Shown: positions 38,886 to 53,758, counted from the stretch's first letter. The stretch: 64,000 nt of DNA from Herbaspirillum sp. alder98 (GCF_020179755.1 NZ_JAIUCY010000001.1:868001-932000); one strand, 5' to 3'. Made by a program: numbers and translations. Notes: generated by a model from the letters alone, not told the origin.

Positions 38886-40220
38886 CTACAAGACCTTGTC
38901 GGCGATGCGTTGCGCCATGCTGCGCGCCAGCGTTCCATCTTCAGCCTCGACCATCACGCGAATCAGGGGCTCGGTGCCGGAGGGCCGCAACAATACCCGT
39001 CCACGCTCGCCCAGTGCGGCTTCGACTGCCGCCGTCTCGGCCTGCAGCGCGGTGTTGGATTTCCAGTCGTAGCCGGCCGGGATCTTGACGTTGATCAGCA
39101 CCTGCGGAAACAGCGTCAGGTCGGCCGTCATCTGCGCCAGCGTCTGGCCGCTGCGCTTGAGCGCCGACAGCACCTGCAGCGCCGAGACAATGCCGTCGCC
39201 GGTGGTGTGCTTGTCCAGGCACAGCAAATGGCCGGAGCCCTCGCCGCCCAACAGCCAGCCCTTTTCCTGCAGCACTTCGAGCACATAGCGGTCGCCCACC
39301 TTGGCCCGCTCAAAGGGGATGCCCATGCGCTTGAACGCCACCTGCAGCGCCATGTTGGTCATCAGCGTGCCGACCGCACCGGCCACCGGGCCAGTGGCCA
39401 GCCGATCCTTGACCATCAGGTACAGCAACTCGTCGCCGTTGTAGATGCGACCGGCGGCGTCCACCATCAGCAAACGGTCGGCGTCGCCATCGAGGGCAAT
39501 GCCGAGATCGGCGTTATTGGTACGCACAGCTTCCGACAAGGCCTGGGGCGCGGTGGCGCCGCACTTGTCGTTGATATTCAAGCCGTTGGGCTTGTTGGCG
39601 ATGCTGATGACTTCGGCGCCCAGTTCGTGGAAAACATGGGGCGCGATGTGATAGGCGGCGCCATGGGCGCAATCGACCACCAGCGTCATGCCGTGCAGGT
39701 CGAGCGCATTGGGGAAGCTGCTCTTGCAGAATTCGATGTAACGGCCCTGGGCGTCGTCCAGCCGGCGCGCCTTGCCCAGCTTTTCGGAAGACACGCATTC
39801 CATCGGCTGTTCGAGCGCGGCCTCGATATCGGCCTCGACCGCATCGGGCAACTTGTTGCCGGAGGCCGAGAAGAACTTGATGCCGTTGTCGTGGAAAGGA
39901 TTGTGCGAGGCCGAGATCACGATGCCGGCCGACAGCCGCAATGCACGCGTGAGATAGGCCACGGCCGGCGTCGGTACCGGGCCGGCCAGCATCACATCCA
40001 CGCCGGCGGCGGCCAGGCCGGCCTCGAGCGCGGCTTCGAGCATATAGCCGGAAATGCGCGTGTCCTTGCCGATCAATACCGTTGGACGCGCCACGCCATC
40101 GCGCGACTTGGCCAGCACGCGCCCGGCGGCGTAGCCCAGGCGCATGACGAAATCGGGCGTGATCGGTGCGGTGCCGACGCGACCACGGATGCCATCGGTA
40201 CCAAAATATTTTGCTGCCAT
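38886..40220 (-). CDS. glmM: Phosphoglucosamine mutase
   Basis: The enzyme interconverts glucosamine-6-phosphate and glucosamine-1-phosphate for UDP-GlcNAc synthesis. The 444-residue protein has the phosphoserine loop [15 protein letters not shown], the metal loop ALDGDADRL, the sugar loop GGEGSGHLL and the phosphate-binding [14 protein letters not shown]. Start 40220 ([13 protein letters not shown]) matches the family; the frame extends 8 residues upstream. It follows folP, as in most betaproteobacteria. Confidence 0.96.
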   Translation of the reverse strand: MAAKYFGTDGIRGRVGTAPITPDFVMRLGYAAGRVLAKSRDGVARPTVLIGKDTRISGYMLEAALEAGLAAAGVDVMLAGPVPTPAVAYLTRALRLSAGIVISASHNPFHDNGIKFFSASGNKLPDAVEADIEAALEQPMECVSSEKLGKARRLDDAQGRYIEFCKSSFPNALDLHGMTLVVDCAHGAAYHIAPHVFHELGAEVISIANKPNGLNINDKCGATAPQALSEAVRTNNADLGIALDGDADRLLMVDAAGRIYNGDELLYLMVKDRLATGPVAGAVGTLMTNMALQVAFKRMGIPFERAKVGDRYVLEVLQEKGWLLGGEGSGHLLCLDKHTTGDGIVSALQVLSALKRSGQTLAQMTADLTLFPQVLINVKIPAGYDWKSNTALQAETAAVEAALGERGRVLLRPSGTEPLIRVMVEAEDGTLARSMAQRIADKVL

Positions 40221-40289
40221 GTTTGTTCCCCTTCCAAATAACACCGTCAGCAGACGGGTTGAATCGCCGACCGGCGGTCTCCAGTGTTG

Positions 40290-41138
40290 TTAGTTCTGCG
40301 GGCGTCCCGCCTGCCACATCGCCAGCGCATCGACCGTCTCGGCGACGTCGTGCACCCGGATGATCATGGCACCTTGCTGCGCGGCCGCCAATGCCGCGCC
40401 GATGCTGCCGGCCATGCGCTTGTCGACCGGCTTGCCGGTGACGCCGCCCACCATCGACTTGCGCGACATGCCTGCCAACAGCGGCAGCCCGAGCTGATCG
40501 ATCAATTGTCGGGTGTGCTGGAGCAGAGCCAGATTATGCGCCAAGGTCTTGCCAAATCCAAAGCCAGGATCGATACAGATGCGCTCGCGGGCAATGCCGG
40601 CGGCGCTCAACTGCTGCACCTGCTGCGCCAGGAACTCGCCGACCTCGCGCACCACATCGTCATAGCGCGGTTCCTGCTGCATGGTCTGCGGCTGGCCCAG
40701 CATGTGCATCACGCACAGGCCGGCTTCGCTGTCGCGCACCGCATCGATGGCGCCCTCGGCACGAAAACCATTGATGTCGTTGATCATGTCGACCTCGGCC
40801 AGCAGCGCTTCGCGCATCACGGCCGGCTTGTAGGTGTCGATCGACAATGGCTTGCCGCAGTCGCGCAGCGCATAGATGATCGGCATGACGCGCTCCAGCT
40901 CCTGCTCGAGCGACAGCGGCGCGATGCCGGGACGGGTCGATTCGCCGCCGATGTCGATGATGTCGACGCCATCGGCAATCATCTGCTCGGCATGCGACAA
41001 GGCAAATTCGAGCTGGGCGTGGCGCCCACCGTCAGAGAACGAGTCCGGCGTGACATTGAGAATGCCCATCACCAGCGGCCGGCGCCCTGGCGCCATCGGC
41101 AGGCGGAACCTGCCACATTTCAGGAATGCGTGTGTCAT
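40290..41138 (-). CDS. folP: Dihydropteroate synthase
   Basis: The enzyme joins p-aminobenzoate to the pterin in folate synthesis; it is the sulfonamide target. The 282-residue protein has MGILNVTPDSFSDGG, DIIDIGGESTRPG, SIDTYKPAV, INDINGF, IDPGFGFGKT and AGMSRKSMVG. ATG 41138 is preferred over the longer TTG-initiated frame, although its ribosome-binding site is weak. A strong terminator separates it from ftsH upstream. Confidence 0.95.
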   Translation of the reverse strand: MTHAFLKCGRFRLPMAPGRRPLVMGILNVTPDSFSDGGRHAQLEFALSHAEQMIADGVDIIDIGGESTRPGIAPLSLEQELERVMPIIYALRDCGKPLSIDTYKPAVMREALLAEVDMINDINGFRAEGAIDAVRDSEAGLCVMHMLGQPQTMQQEPRYDDVVREVGEFLAQQVQQLSAAGIARERICIDPGFGFGKTLAHNLALLQHTRQLIDQLGLPLLAGMSRKSMVGGVTGKPVDKRMAGSIGAALAAAQQGAMIIRVHDVAETVDALAMWQAGRPQN

Positions 41139-41207
41139 CAGCTGTTTGTTTCGGTCTATCGAATAACCAGCGCCGGCCAACCACGGCCGCGCTTTTGCAG
41201 CAGGCGG

Positions 41208-41237
41208 AAAAAAGGGCGAGGATTTCTCCTCGCCCTT
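41208..41237 (-). terminator. Intrinsic terminator of ftsH
   Basis: On the reverse strand, an 11-bp perfect stem AAGGGCGAGGA-GAAA-TCCTCGCCCTT is followed by TTTTCC. It implies that folP-glmM have their own promoter. Confidence 0.85.
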
Positions 41238-41267
41238 ACTTGCCCGCTGCCGTTACAGCATGGGCAA

Positions 41268-43154
<1,887 letters not shown>

Positions 43155-43505
43155 TGGAACTCCTCCGACGCGAAGCGCGCCACGTTGCCTTTGTATCCCG
43201 GGATTTTACCCGGATTCAATTACCCTTACTAGGAAACCACCCGCCATTGCGTGCGACACCGCAACGCGACATTAAGTTTAATCGCGCAATGGTGCAGCAC
43301 GGGCACCGGGACCATCTCCGATTATTATCAGAGTTGCATCACACGGGCGGTATCAAAAGGCACGCTGGCCGCCACGCCGGCATCGACTTCCTGCCATCAT
43401 GACGACTCCCGTCATTCGATATTGTGCCGAGAACATCCAAAACAAGACCGGAACGCCCCTATCTCACGATAAATTAAGCGAACCTGCCTCACTGTAGCGC
43501 ACCTT
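43155..43505. other. Intergenic region upstream of ftsH
   Basis: This is 351 bases between rlmE and ftsH. It should hold the ftsH promoter, but I could not pick a convincing sigma-70 or sigma-32 pair. The short open frames here lack ribosome-binding sites and known motifs. No repeats or strong hairpins were seen. Confidence 0.4.
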
Positions 43506-44150
43506 TCAGCGCGGGTTCTTCAGGATTTTCCCCAGCAGGAATATTTCGGACGATTTGTCGCGGCTGGCCTTGGGCTTCTTCGACGTCACGGTCTTGAATT
43601 CGGCCCTGAACTTGTGCAGCAATTCGTTATAGCCGGTGCCGTTGAAGCATTTCACCAGCAGCGCGCCGGACGGCTTCATGTGCGCCTGCGCAAATTCGAT
43701 TGCCAGATCGATAAGATGCTCGACCCGGGCCGCGTCGGCGATGGCCACGCCCGACAGGTTGGGCGCCATGTCGGACAGCACCAGATCCACCTTGCGCCCG
43801 GCCAGCAAGGCTTCGAGCTCCACCAGCAAGGCTTCCTCGCGAAAATCGCCCTGGATGAAATGAACGTCGGCGATCGGCTCCATGGGCAGCATGTCGAGCC
43901 CGATCACGGTGCCGTGAATGCCCCCGCCGTCGGCGCCGGCCAGCTTGTTGCGCACGTATTGCGACCAACTGCCCGGGGTCGAGCCAAGGTCGACGATGAC
44001 TTGCCCGGGCTTGATGAGACGCTCGTCTTCGTCGATTTCTTTTAGCTTGTAAGCCGCGCGCGCACGATAACCTTCCTTTTGCGCCAGCTTGACGTAAGGA
44101 TCGTTGATATGGTCGTGCAGCCAGTTTTTGTTTAATTTGTTCTTTGCCAT
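43506..44150 (-). CDS. rlmE: 23S rRNA 2'-O-methyltransferase (U2552)
   Basis: This heat-shock-linked methyltransferase modifies U2552 in the ribosomal A-loop. The 214-residue protein has [14 protein letters not shown] with the catalytic Lys, [14 protein letters not shown] (SAM site), [14 protein letters not shown] with the catalytic Asp, [15 protein letters not shown] with the second Lys, and [16 protein letters not shown] with the Glu. It is divergent from yhbY, a conserved pairing. Confidence 0.95.
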   Translation of the reverse strand: MAKNKLNKNWLHDHINDPYVKLAQKEGYRARAAYKLKEIDEDERLIKPGQVIVDLGSTPGSWSQYVRNKLAGADGGGIHGTVIGLDMLPMEPIADVHFIQGDFREEALLVELEALLAGRKVDLVLSDMAPNLSGVAIADAARVEHLIDLAIEFAQAHMKPSGALLVKCFNGTGYNELLHKFRAEFKTVTSKKPKASRDKSSEIFLLGKILKNPR

Positions 44151-44223
44151 TCGCGTAGAATACTGGTTTTATATCTTTCAGGGACGGCTTGGCACTACCG
44201 CGCCGCCCCGCCATCGCATTCCC

Positions 44224-44682
44224 ATGTTGAAACTTACCCCCGCCGAGCGCAGCGAACTGCGCGCCCAAGCCCATGCGCTGAACCCTGTCGTGATCGTCGG
44301 CGAAAGCGGCCTGTCCGAATCGGTCATGAAGGAAATCGATAACAGCCTCGAATTCCACGGCCTGATCAAGGTGCGCGTATTTGGCGACGACCGCGAAGCC
44401 CGCATCGGCATCTACGACGCCATCTGCGAACAGCTCAATGCAGCGCAGGTGCAACACATCGGCAAACTGCTGGTGATCTATCGCCCCAAGAAGGACGAAG
44501 AAAAGAAGAAGTCGGCCGGCGCCAAGGGCGGCCTGCGCGAAGTCACCATCGTCAAGACCCACACCACCAAGCGTCCGACCGTCAACAAGGTCATGCTCAA
44601 GGGTAACGAACGGGTCACCGCCGGCGGCAATATCCGCAAGGCCAAGCCACGCCAGCGCAGCACCAAGAAGCCAGGCGGCTGA
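44224..44682 (+). CDS. yhbY: CRS1-YhbY RNA-binding protein
   Basis: This pre-50S-associated RNA-binding protein has 152 residues. The CRM domain occupies about residues 1-95, with the GLSESVMKEID motif and the opening LTPAERSELRAQAHALNPVVIVGESG. A Lys-rich tail (EEKKKSAGAKGG ... RQRSTKKPGG) extends beyond the usual 95-100 residue length. ATG 44224 fits the family; the open frame upstream covers the rlmE promoter. Confidence 0.92.
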   Translation: MLKLTPAERSELRAQAHALNPVVIVGESGLSESVMKEIDNSLEFHGLIKVRVFGDDREARIGIYDAICEQLNAAQVQHIGKLLVIYRPKKDEEKKKSAGAKGGLREVTIVKTHTTKRPTVNKVMLKGNERVTAGGNIRKAKPRQRSTKKPGG

Positions 44683-44732
44683 TGCTGCAAGGCGAATCGC
44701 ATCGACGATTCGCCTGACCTGCAAAAATACAA

Positions 44733-44757
44733 TGCCCGCTGATGCGGGCATTTTGTT
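44733..44757. terminator. Terminator between yhbY and greA
   Basis: TGCCCGC-TGAT-GCGGGCA followed by TTTTG on + and a short A-rich side for the convergent greA. Confidence 0.7.
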
Positions 44758-44815
44758 TTCTGGCGCATGCCGGCGTCGGGGCATGCGCCCGGCGCCGGCT
44801 CAGCGCATTACATCA

Positions 44816-45292
44816 TCAGACGTAACGCACTTCCAGGATTTCGTATTCCTTGATGCCGGACGGCGCTTCCACGGCCACCACGTCACCGGCGCTCTTGCCG
44901 ATCAGGGCACGCGCGATGGGCGAGGTCACCGACACCTTCGACACCTTGATATCGGCTTCGTCGAGGCCGACGATCTGATAGGTCACCTTCTCGCCGCTAT
45001 CGAGGTTCTCGAGGTCGACGGTGGACGCGAACACCACGCGACCTTCGGCGTTGAGTTCGGTCGGATCGACGATCTGCGCGGCGCCCAGCTTGCCTTCCAG
45101 GTCGGCGATGCGGCCTTCGATGAAGGCCTGGCGCTCCTTGGCCGATTCGTACTCGGCGTTTTCCGACAGGTCACCCTGCGCGCGCGCTTCGGCGATCGCA
45201 TTGATGACGTCGGGACGTTCTTTGGTTTTCAATCGTTGCAGTTCTTCCTTGAGGAGTTCTGCGCCACGCTTGGTAAGGGGAACTGTGCTCAT
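44816..45292 (-). CDS. greA: Transcription elongation factor GreA
   Basis: This factor rescues backtracked RNA polymerase by stimulating transcript cleavage. The 158-residue protein has the coiled-coil N-domain with the acidic tip ([22 protein letters not shown]) and the C-domain ending [15 protein letters not shown]. Start 45292 matches the family N-terminus ([14 protein letters not shown]); the long upstream frame has no support. Confidence 0.96.
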   Translation of the reverse strand: MSTVPLTKRGAELLKEELQRLKTKERPDVINAIAEARAQGDLSENAEYESAKERQAFIEGRIADLEGKLGAAQIVDPTELNAEGRVVFASTVDLENLDSGEKVTYQIVGLDEADIKVSKVSVTSPIARALIGKSAGDVVAVEAPSGIKEYEILEVRYV

Positions 45293-45616
45293 AAGTCTCT
45301 TGCTAAAGGTTAGGGAATTCCGGAAAACGCCGGCTAATCCAACGGTCCCGATATAAAACAAAAAAAAAGACCCCGCCGCCGTCAGGCGACCGACTCTTGT
45401 CTTTACGGGGAAGCACCTTGTTGATGAATGGCATGCCGTCGAGAAGTTCCTTCGGCATTCATCCAACACGCTCATTTACTGGGGATTCCCAGCAGGACAT
45501 CCCATTGCGTATCACCGCACAGGACGTCCCAAAAGTCACAGAGGGCATCGATTGCTCAGATGCCCTCTGGACTTGCCGGCCATTAATGCTTGCCGGCAAG
45601 GTAACGTGTTGTGGGT
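45293..45616 (-). other. greA-carB intergenic region with tandem hairpins
   Basis: These 324 bases separate carB from greA on the reverse strand. Just past the carB stop are two perfect 9-bp hairpins. The first is CTTGCCGGC/GCCGGCAAG (45572-45600) and the second is GAGGGCATC/GATGCCCTC (45541-45567). Further on, a GC-rich stem region leads into TCTTTTTTTTT (about 45360-45410) and could terminate the carB message. The greA promoter must also be here but is not clear. Confidence 0.5.
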
Positions 45617-48842
<3,226 letters not shown>

Positions 48843-48850
<8 letters not shown>

Positions 48851-50006
48851 TTTGTTTCTTCTCCATCATCGCCACGAATTTGTCGAACAGGGGGGCGATG
48901 TCATGCGGTCCAGGGGATGCTTCGGGGTGACCCTGGAAGCAGAATGCGGGTTGGTCGGTGCGCTCGAAACCTTGCAGCGAGCCATCGAACAGCGAGACGT
49001 GGGTCACGCGGCAGTTGGCCGGCAGGGTTGCCTGGTCAACTGCAAAACCGTGGTTTTGCGACGTGATCATCACTTGCTTGGTGTCGAGATCCTGCACCGG
49101 GTGGTTGGCGCCATGGTGACCGAACTTCATCTTCAGCGTCTTGGCGCCGGAAGCCAGGGCCATGATCTGGTGACCCAGGCAGATGCCGAAGGTCGGGATG
49201 CCGCGCTCGATCAGTTCCTTCGAGGCTGCGATGGCGTAATCACAGGGTTCCGGATCGCCAGGACCGTTGGACAGGAACACGCCATCCGGATTGAGCGCCA
49301 GCGCCTCGGCGGCCGTGGCTTGCGCCGGCAGCACGGTAACCTTGCAGCCGCGCTCGGCCAGCATGCGCAGGATGTTGAACTTGACGCCATAGTCGAACGC
49401 CACCACGTGGAACTTGGGCGTGATCTGCTGGCCGTAGCCGCGACCCAGCTTCCACTCGGTTTCGGTCCAGTTATAGGACTTGGTGGTCGACACCACCTTC
49501 GCCAGATCCATGCCGGCCAGGCCAGGCCAGGCGCGCGCCAGTTCCAGGGCCTTGGCAGTGGCTGCCTCGACATTGGCTTCACCGGCGACGATGGCGCCGC
49601 TCTGGGCGCCCTTCTCACGCAGGATGCGGGTCAGCTTGCGGGTATCGATGCCGGCGATGGCGACGATGCCATCCTGGGCCAGGTACTCCGACAGCGACTG
49701 CTGGCTGCGGAAGTTGGACACCAGGCGCGGCAAATCCTTGATGATCAGGCCGGCGGCATGGATGCGGCTGGACTCGACATCTTCACGGTTCACGCCGGTG
49801 TTGCCGATGTGCGGATAGGTGAGCGTGACGATCTGACTGTTATAACTGGGATCGGTCAGGATTTCCTGGTAACCGGTCATTGCGGTATTGAACACCACTT
49901 CGCCGGTCGTATTACCAGCGGCACCGATGGAAAATCCTTGAAAGACAGACCCGTCTGCGAGGGCGAGCACGGCCGGAATCGCGGGACCGGAAAGAAGAGG
50001 CAGCAA
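48843..50006 (-). CDS. carA: Carbamoyl-phosphate synthase small subunit (glutaminase)
   Basis: This is the class I glutamine amidotransferase subunit. The 387-residue protein has the active Cys in [14 protein letters not shown] and the His/Glu pair in [14 protein letters not shown]. The start is TTG 50006: AGGAG lies 6 bases upstream and no ATG fits the expected N-terminus ([18 protein letters not shown]). The message has a long leader of about 170 bases. Confidence 0.94.
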
Positions 50007-50182
50007 GGGTAACTCCTGAGATGGTTACCGCCGCTGGATGACCGGGAGACCTCGTACACCAGACCGACCGGCGCGAACACCCTCGACATATTCGATCAGT
50101 CGAATCGGGATATTGGCCTGCGGGAACGAGGTGGAGATATGGTATGCGCTACGGCGGAATTTAAATTTAGCTAAACCGCACA

Positions 50183-50211
50183 ATTATAGCGTAAGAGGCC
50201 ACTCACGGCAA
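50183..50211 (-). promoter_or_regulatory. carAB promoter
   Basis: On the reverse strand, TTGCCG, 17 bases, then TATAAT. It predicts a leader of roughly 170 bases before the carA TTG start, long enough for attenuation-type control. Confidence 0.65.
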
Positions 50212-50268
50212 ACCCGAGGGAGGGGTTTTGCCATGTCTGACGCCCGATGAGGCGTAAAAGACAAGAGT

Positions 50269-50293
50269 TGCCGGTCGGACAGAGCGACCGGCA
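50269..50293 (-). terminator. Probable terminator of the GlcG-like gene
   Basis: TGCCGGTCG and CGACCGGCA form a perfect 9-bp stem with a 7-base loop, starting 11 bases after the stop. The following bases are only moderately T-rich (CTCTTGTCTTTT). Confidence 0.6.
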
Positions 50294-50303
50294 CTGACGA
50301 TGA

Positions 50304-50711
50304 TTACAGATCCAGCGCGGCAATGCCCGCCTTGGCGATCTGCACGTCTTCGGACGACTTCACGCCCGAGACGCCCACCGCGCCGACCACATGGCCGTCG
50401 ACCACGATAGGCACGCCGCCTTCGAGCAGGCCGTCCAGGGTCGGCGCAGTAATGAACGAGAAGCGACCGTTGTTGATCATGTCTTCATAGATCTTGGTCT
50501 CGCGACGGCCCAGCGCCGCGGTGCGGGCCTTGCCCGGGGCGATGTGCGACGAGATCGGCGCGGTGCCGTCGAGGCGCTGCAACCACAGCAGGTGGCCGCC
50601 GTCGTCGACGATGGCAATGGCCACGGCCCATTTGTTGGCAACAGCCTCGGCTTCGGCGCCAGCGGCGATCTTCTTGACGTCTTCCAGCGTCAGGAATGGT
50701 TTGGTTTGCAT
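50304..50711 (-). CDS. GlcG/HbpS-family (DUF336) protein
   Basis: This small cytoplasmic protein of the haem-degrading/GlcG family has 135 residues. Typical segments are WAVAIAIVDDGGHLLWLQRLDGTAPISSHIAPGKARTAA and GGVPIVVDGHVVGAVGVSG. Start 50711 has GGAG 7 bases upstream; the open frame upstream adds 22 residues without support. Relatives occur with glycolate, diol or haem functions; nothing nearby decides. Confidence 0.85.
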   Translation of the reverse strand: MQTKPFLTLEDVKKIAAGAEAEAVANKWAVAIAIVDDGGHLLWLQRLDGTAPISSHIAPGKARTAALGRRETKIYEDMINNGRFSFITAPTLDGLLEGGVPIVVDGHVVGAVGVSGVKSSEDVQIAKAGIAALDL

Positions 50712-50976
50712 ATGAGTAACTCCGGTGTGCTCAAAAATTCGAACGCTGATTGTACGGCGATAAAGACGTTTTGACATCTGCCCATTGCTGAGCGATTTTC
50801 ATGCGCCGGACTCGAACATGGCCGGCCAACATTGCAGCAGGCCTAAGTAAATTATTTACGCGCACAAAAATAAATTATTCCGGTGTAGGAGAAACCCTTA
50901 CTAGGGAGATCCGCCGGATGCCCCTTGCATGCCCCGCAAACGATATCAATCTTATAAGCTGGCACGAAATTAGCTT

Positions 50977-51005
50977 TTGACAGTGCGTAAGAATTCACTT
51001 ACAGT
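50977..51005 (+). promoter_or_regulatory. Promoter of the NlpC/P60 gene
   Basis: TTGACA (perfect -35), 17 bases, then TACAGT, with the start codon 30 bases further on. Confidence 0.72.
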
Positions 51006-51034
51006 CCCGCAATCCTGCTTATGAGAGGACCTTG

Positions 51035-51637
51035 ATGACTCTACGCCGCACCGACCGACTCCAACGCCTATCCCTGCGAGCGTGCGTGCTCGCGGCCGGA
51101 CTCTGGATCAGTGGTGCAGCGTTTGCCGCCGACCTTTCCCTGGCAGCTCAGGATCTTCCCCCTCCGCAAGCACAATCCCCGCAAGCCCAACAGCAGATCA
51201 GCAAGACCAATCTTGCGATCGCGCGCCTGCAAGACATCACCAACCGCGCTTCCGAACTGGCCACCCAGGCATTGGCCATGCTGGGCATCAACTATCGCTA
51301 CGGCGGCAACTCGCCCGATACCGGCCTCGATTGCAGCGGCCTGGTGCGTTATGTCTTCAAGGAAGCGCTGGGCACCGATCTGCCGCGCACCTCGGCCGAG
51401 ATCAGCCGGGTTGGCGAAAAAGTCGGCAAGTCCGATCTGCAGGTCGGCGACCTGGTGTTCTATAACACCCTGCGCCGCGGTTTCTCGCACGTCGGTATCT
51501 ATATGGGTGATGGCAAATTCATCCATTCACCATCGGCCGGCGGCCAGGTCCGCATCGAAAGCATGGACGAGTCGTACTGGAAGAAGCGCTTCAATGGTGC
51601 GCGCCGTATCGCTGCTGGTGAAGAAGAGTCCAAATAA
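51035..51637 (+). CDS. NlpC/P60-family peptidoglycan endopeptidase
   Basis: This exported cell-wall cysteine peptidase has 200 residues and probably cuts the D-Glu to meso-DAP bond of stem peptides. The signal peptide (VLAAGLWISGAAFAA) is followed by a Pro/Gln linker and a C-terminal NlpC/P60 domain. The catalytic residues are Cys100 in GLDCSGLV, His152 in FSHVGIYMG and His164 in FIHSPS. The start is set at ATG 51035, 6 bases after GAGAGGA. It is monocistronic, with a clear promoter and terminator. Confidence 0.9.
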   Translation: MTLRRTDRLQRLSLRACVLAAGLWISGAAFAADLSLAAQDLPPPQAQSPQAQQQISKTNLAIARLQDITNRASELATQALAMLGINYRYGGNSPDTGLDCSGLVRYVFKEALGTDLPRTSAEISRVGEKVGKSDLQVGDLVFYNTLRRGFSHVGIYMGDGKFIHSPSAGGQVRIESMDESYWKKRFNGARRIAAGEEESK

Positions 51638-51661
51638 GCACTACCCTGATGCACTGACAAG

Positions 51662-51695
51662 AATGCCGCCTGGTTGCTCCTGGCGGCATTTTTTA
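51662..51695 (+). terminator. Intrinsic terminator of the NlpC/P60 gene
   Basis: AATGCCGCC and GGCGGCATT form a 9-bp stem with an 11-base loop followed by TTTTTT. Confidence 0.82.
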
Positions 51696-51721
51696 TTGGC
51701 AACATGCCATCTCGCCACTAT

Positions 51722-51750
51722 CGGATAGCTATTTATCGGATAGCTATCCG
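51722..51750. repeat. Repeated palindrome CGGATAGCTAT(CCG)
   Basis: ATCGGATAGCTAT occurs twice in a row, 15 bases apart. The second copy completes a perfect 14-bp palindrome, CGGATAGCTATCCG (51737-51750). It lies between convergent genes, so a role in transcript ends or binding is open. Confidence 0.45.
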
Positions 51751-51774
51751 AGGCGCCGAGCGACTGCGCGAAGA

Positions 51775-52716
51775 TCAATTCCCCTGCAGCAACTTCAACT
51801 TGCGCTTGATCTCCGGCATGGCCGCCATGGTGGCCTGCTCGCCGGCCAGGATCGCCACGTTGCGGCTGGCGAAGTCGCTGCCTTTCATGGTGCCCAGCCC
51901 CGGCTGCAACACGATGTCGGCATTCTGTAATTCATACTGGTTGATGGTCTGGCCCATGATGGCAAAAGTCTGCAGCAGCACATCGACCGAACTGCTGGCA
52001 GCCTGCGCCTCGGGTTGCGCCGAGATGTTGACCGCGATCACGAAATCAGCGCCCATCTGGCGCGCAAAGCGCACCGGCACCGGCGCCACCAGGCCGCCAT
52101 CGACATAATAATGGTCACCGATCTTGACCGACTGGAACACTCCCGGCACCGCCGAAGAAGCCCGCACGGCCACGCCTGCATTGCCGCGCTGGAACAGGAT
52201 CGGTTGCCCGGTCTTGAGATCGGTCGCCACCGCGCCGAACGGAATCTTGAATTTTTCGATCGTCAGGTTGCCCAGCGTGCGATTGACGTAGTTCTGCACG
52301 CCCTCCCCCTTGAGCACGCCGCTGACCTTGGCGAAGAACGGCACCGACCAGTCCGAGATGGTGGCCTCGTCCATCTGCAACGCCAGCTTCTGCAGCGCGA
52401 AGCCATCGTTACCGGCCGCATACAAGGCGCCCACCAGGCTGCCGGCGCTGGTGCCGGCCACCACATCGGCCGCGATGCCTTGCGATTCGAGCGCCTTGAT
52501 CACGCCGATGTGCGCAAAGCCGCGTGCGGCGCCGCCGCCCAGGGCTAGCCCGATCCGGATCTTGCGGGGCGCCAGCGCGCCCGGTTCGGCCGGCGTGGCC
52601 GTGGCGGGAACAGCAGGCTTGGCATCGGTGGCGCCGGGCAGCCACGCAGTGGTGCCGCAACCGGCCAGGACAGAGACGAGGATGGCGATGGGCGCCAGGC
52701 GAAAGACATTGCGCAT
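51775..52716 (-). CDS. Patatin-like phospholipase lipoprotein (RssA-like)
   Basis: This is a predicted lipoprotein esterase/phospholipase of 313 residues. The signal peptide ends with lipobox VLAGC, followed by an Ala/Pro linker. The patatin domain has the oxyanion loop LGGGAARGFAHIGV, the nucleophile elbow GTSAGS and the catalytic Asp in YYVDGGLVAPVPV. Start 52716 gives the cleanest lipoprotein signal; 52740 is an alternative and neither has a strong ribosome-binding site. Confidence 0.87.
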   Translation of the reverse strand: MRNVFRLAPIAILVSVLAGCGTTAWLPGATDAKPAVPATATPAEPGALAPRKIRIGLALGGGAARGFAHIGVIKALESQGIAADVVAGTSAGSLVGALYAAGNDGFALQKLALQMDEATISDWSVPFFAKVSGVLKGEGVQNYVNRTLGNLTIEKFKIPFGAVATDLKTGQPILFQRGNAGVAVRASSAVPGVFQSVKIGDHYYVDGGLVAPVPVRFARQMGADFVIAVNISAQPEAQAASSSVDVLLQTFAIMGQTINQYELQNADIVLQPGLGTMKGSDFASRNVAILAGEQATMAAMPEIKRKLKLLQGN

Positions 52717-52867
52717 TGAGAAATACCGGAAGTGGAACATCGAAGCCGGCACGCCTGCAGTGCGCGCCGGAGCCGTATTCTACTGCAGCCGCTGCCCTCG
52801 CCTGGTGTAGAATTCCGCCGCTTGCGGCTGCATGTCGCCGCCCCCTCTTTGCCACGTTGAAACATCA

Positions 52868-53758
52868 ATGAATATCGTCATCAACGAAGAACTCAAGAAG
52901 TACATCGATCCGCTCACCCCCAACGAATACGCCGCTCTGGAGCGCAGCATCCTGGCCGAAGGCTGCCGCGATGCGCTGGTGCTGTGGGGCGAAGTGCTGG
53001 TCGACGGCCATAACCGCTTCGAAATCTGCAGCAAGTACGAACTGCCCTACCAGACGGTCCAGAACGACAGCTTCAGTTCGATCGATGATGTGCTGCTGTG
53101 GATGATCGACAACCAGCTCGGCCGCCGCAGCGTATCCGACTTCCAGCGCGGCATGCTGGCGCTGCGCAAGCGCGACATCATGGCCGCCCGCACGCGGGCC
53201 ACGGCCAAGCCGGCCGCCACGGACGAAGCCGCGACAGCGGACGGCGCCAGTGACGACCCGGCCGCGCCGGCCGCGACCGGTGACGATCCGCCATGGGAAA
53301 CCACCGGCGAACCGATCAAGACCCGCGACGACATCGCTCGCGCAGCCGGCATCAGCACCACCACCATCGGCCAGATCGACCGCATCCGCAAGACGGCCGC
53401 ACCGGAACTGGTCGAGGCGGTGCGCACCGGCGCCATCTCGATCAACGCCGCCGCCGCCGTCGCTTCGCTGCCCAGCGAAGTGCAGGTCACGGCGGTGGCC
53501 GGCGGCAAGAAGGAATTGCGCGAAGCCGCCAAGAAAGTGCGCGACCAGAAGGCCGCCACCCGCACCCCGCGTGCGCCCAAGGCGGGCGACCTGGCGACCG
53601 AAGGCAGCCAGGTCGCCATCGTCGACGAATTCGAAAACCAGATCACCGCCGCACTGCGCCGCGAAGTGGCGGCATTGCAGGCGCGCATCGCCCAACTGAC
53701 GCAAGACAACCAGGGATTGCAGGCGGAACTGGCCTTGATCAAGGGCACGGCGGCCTGA
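52868..53758 (+). CDS. Orphan ParB-like nuclease/partition-domain protein
   Basis: This 296-residue protein has an N-terminal ParB-like fold (LTPNEYAALERSILAEGCRDALVLWGEVLVDGHNRFEIC). The GHNR box is typical of ParB/Spo0J-type domains. An HTH-like segment follows (IARAAGISTTTIGQIDRIRKTA). A low-complexity Ala/Thr/Asp linker (residues about 108-150) and a C-terminal coiled coil (EVAALQARIAQLTQDNQGLQAELAL) complete it. There is no ParA partner nearby, so it is not the chromosome-partition ParB. Function is unknown. Confidence 0.7.
   Translation: MNIVINEELKKYIDPLTPNEYAALERSILAEGCRDALVLWGEVLVDGHNRFEICSKYELPYQTVQNDSFSSIDDVLLWMIDNQLGRRSVSDFQRGMLALRKRDIMAARTRATAKPAATDEAATADGASDDPAAPAATGDDPPWETTGEPIKTRDDIARAAGISTTTIGQIDRIRKTAAPELVEAVRTGAISINAAAAVASLPSEVQVTAVAGGKKELREAAKKVRDQKAATRTPRAPKAGDLATEGSQVAIVDEFENQITAALRREVAALQARIAQLTQDNQGLQAELALIKGTAA

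Noticed and set aside
43251..43472. Small + strand open frame between ftsH and rlmE
   Set aside because: No ribosome-binding site, unusual codon use and no motif; treated as intergenic.
49877..50089. Leader peptide gene overlapping the carA start
   Set aside because: An ATG-initiated frame of 70 codons exists but lacks a ribosome-binding site and overlaps carA out of frame; not enough to call.
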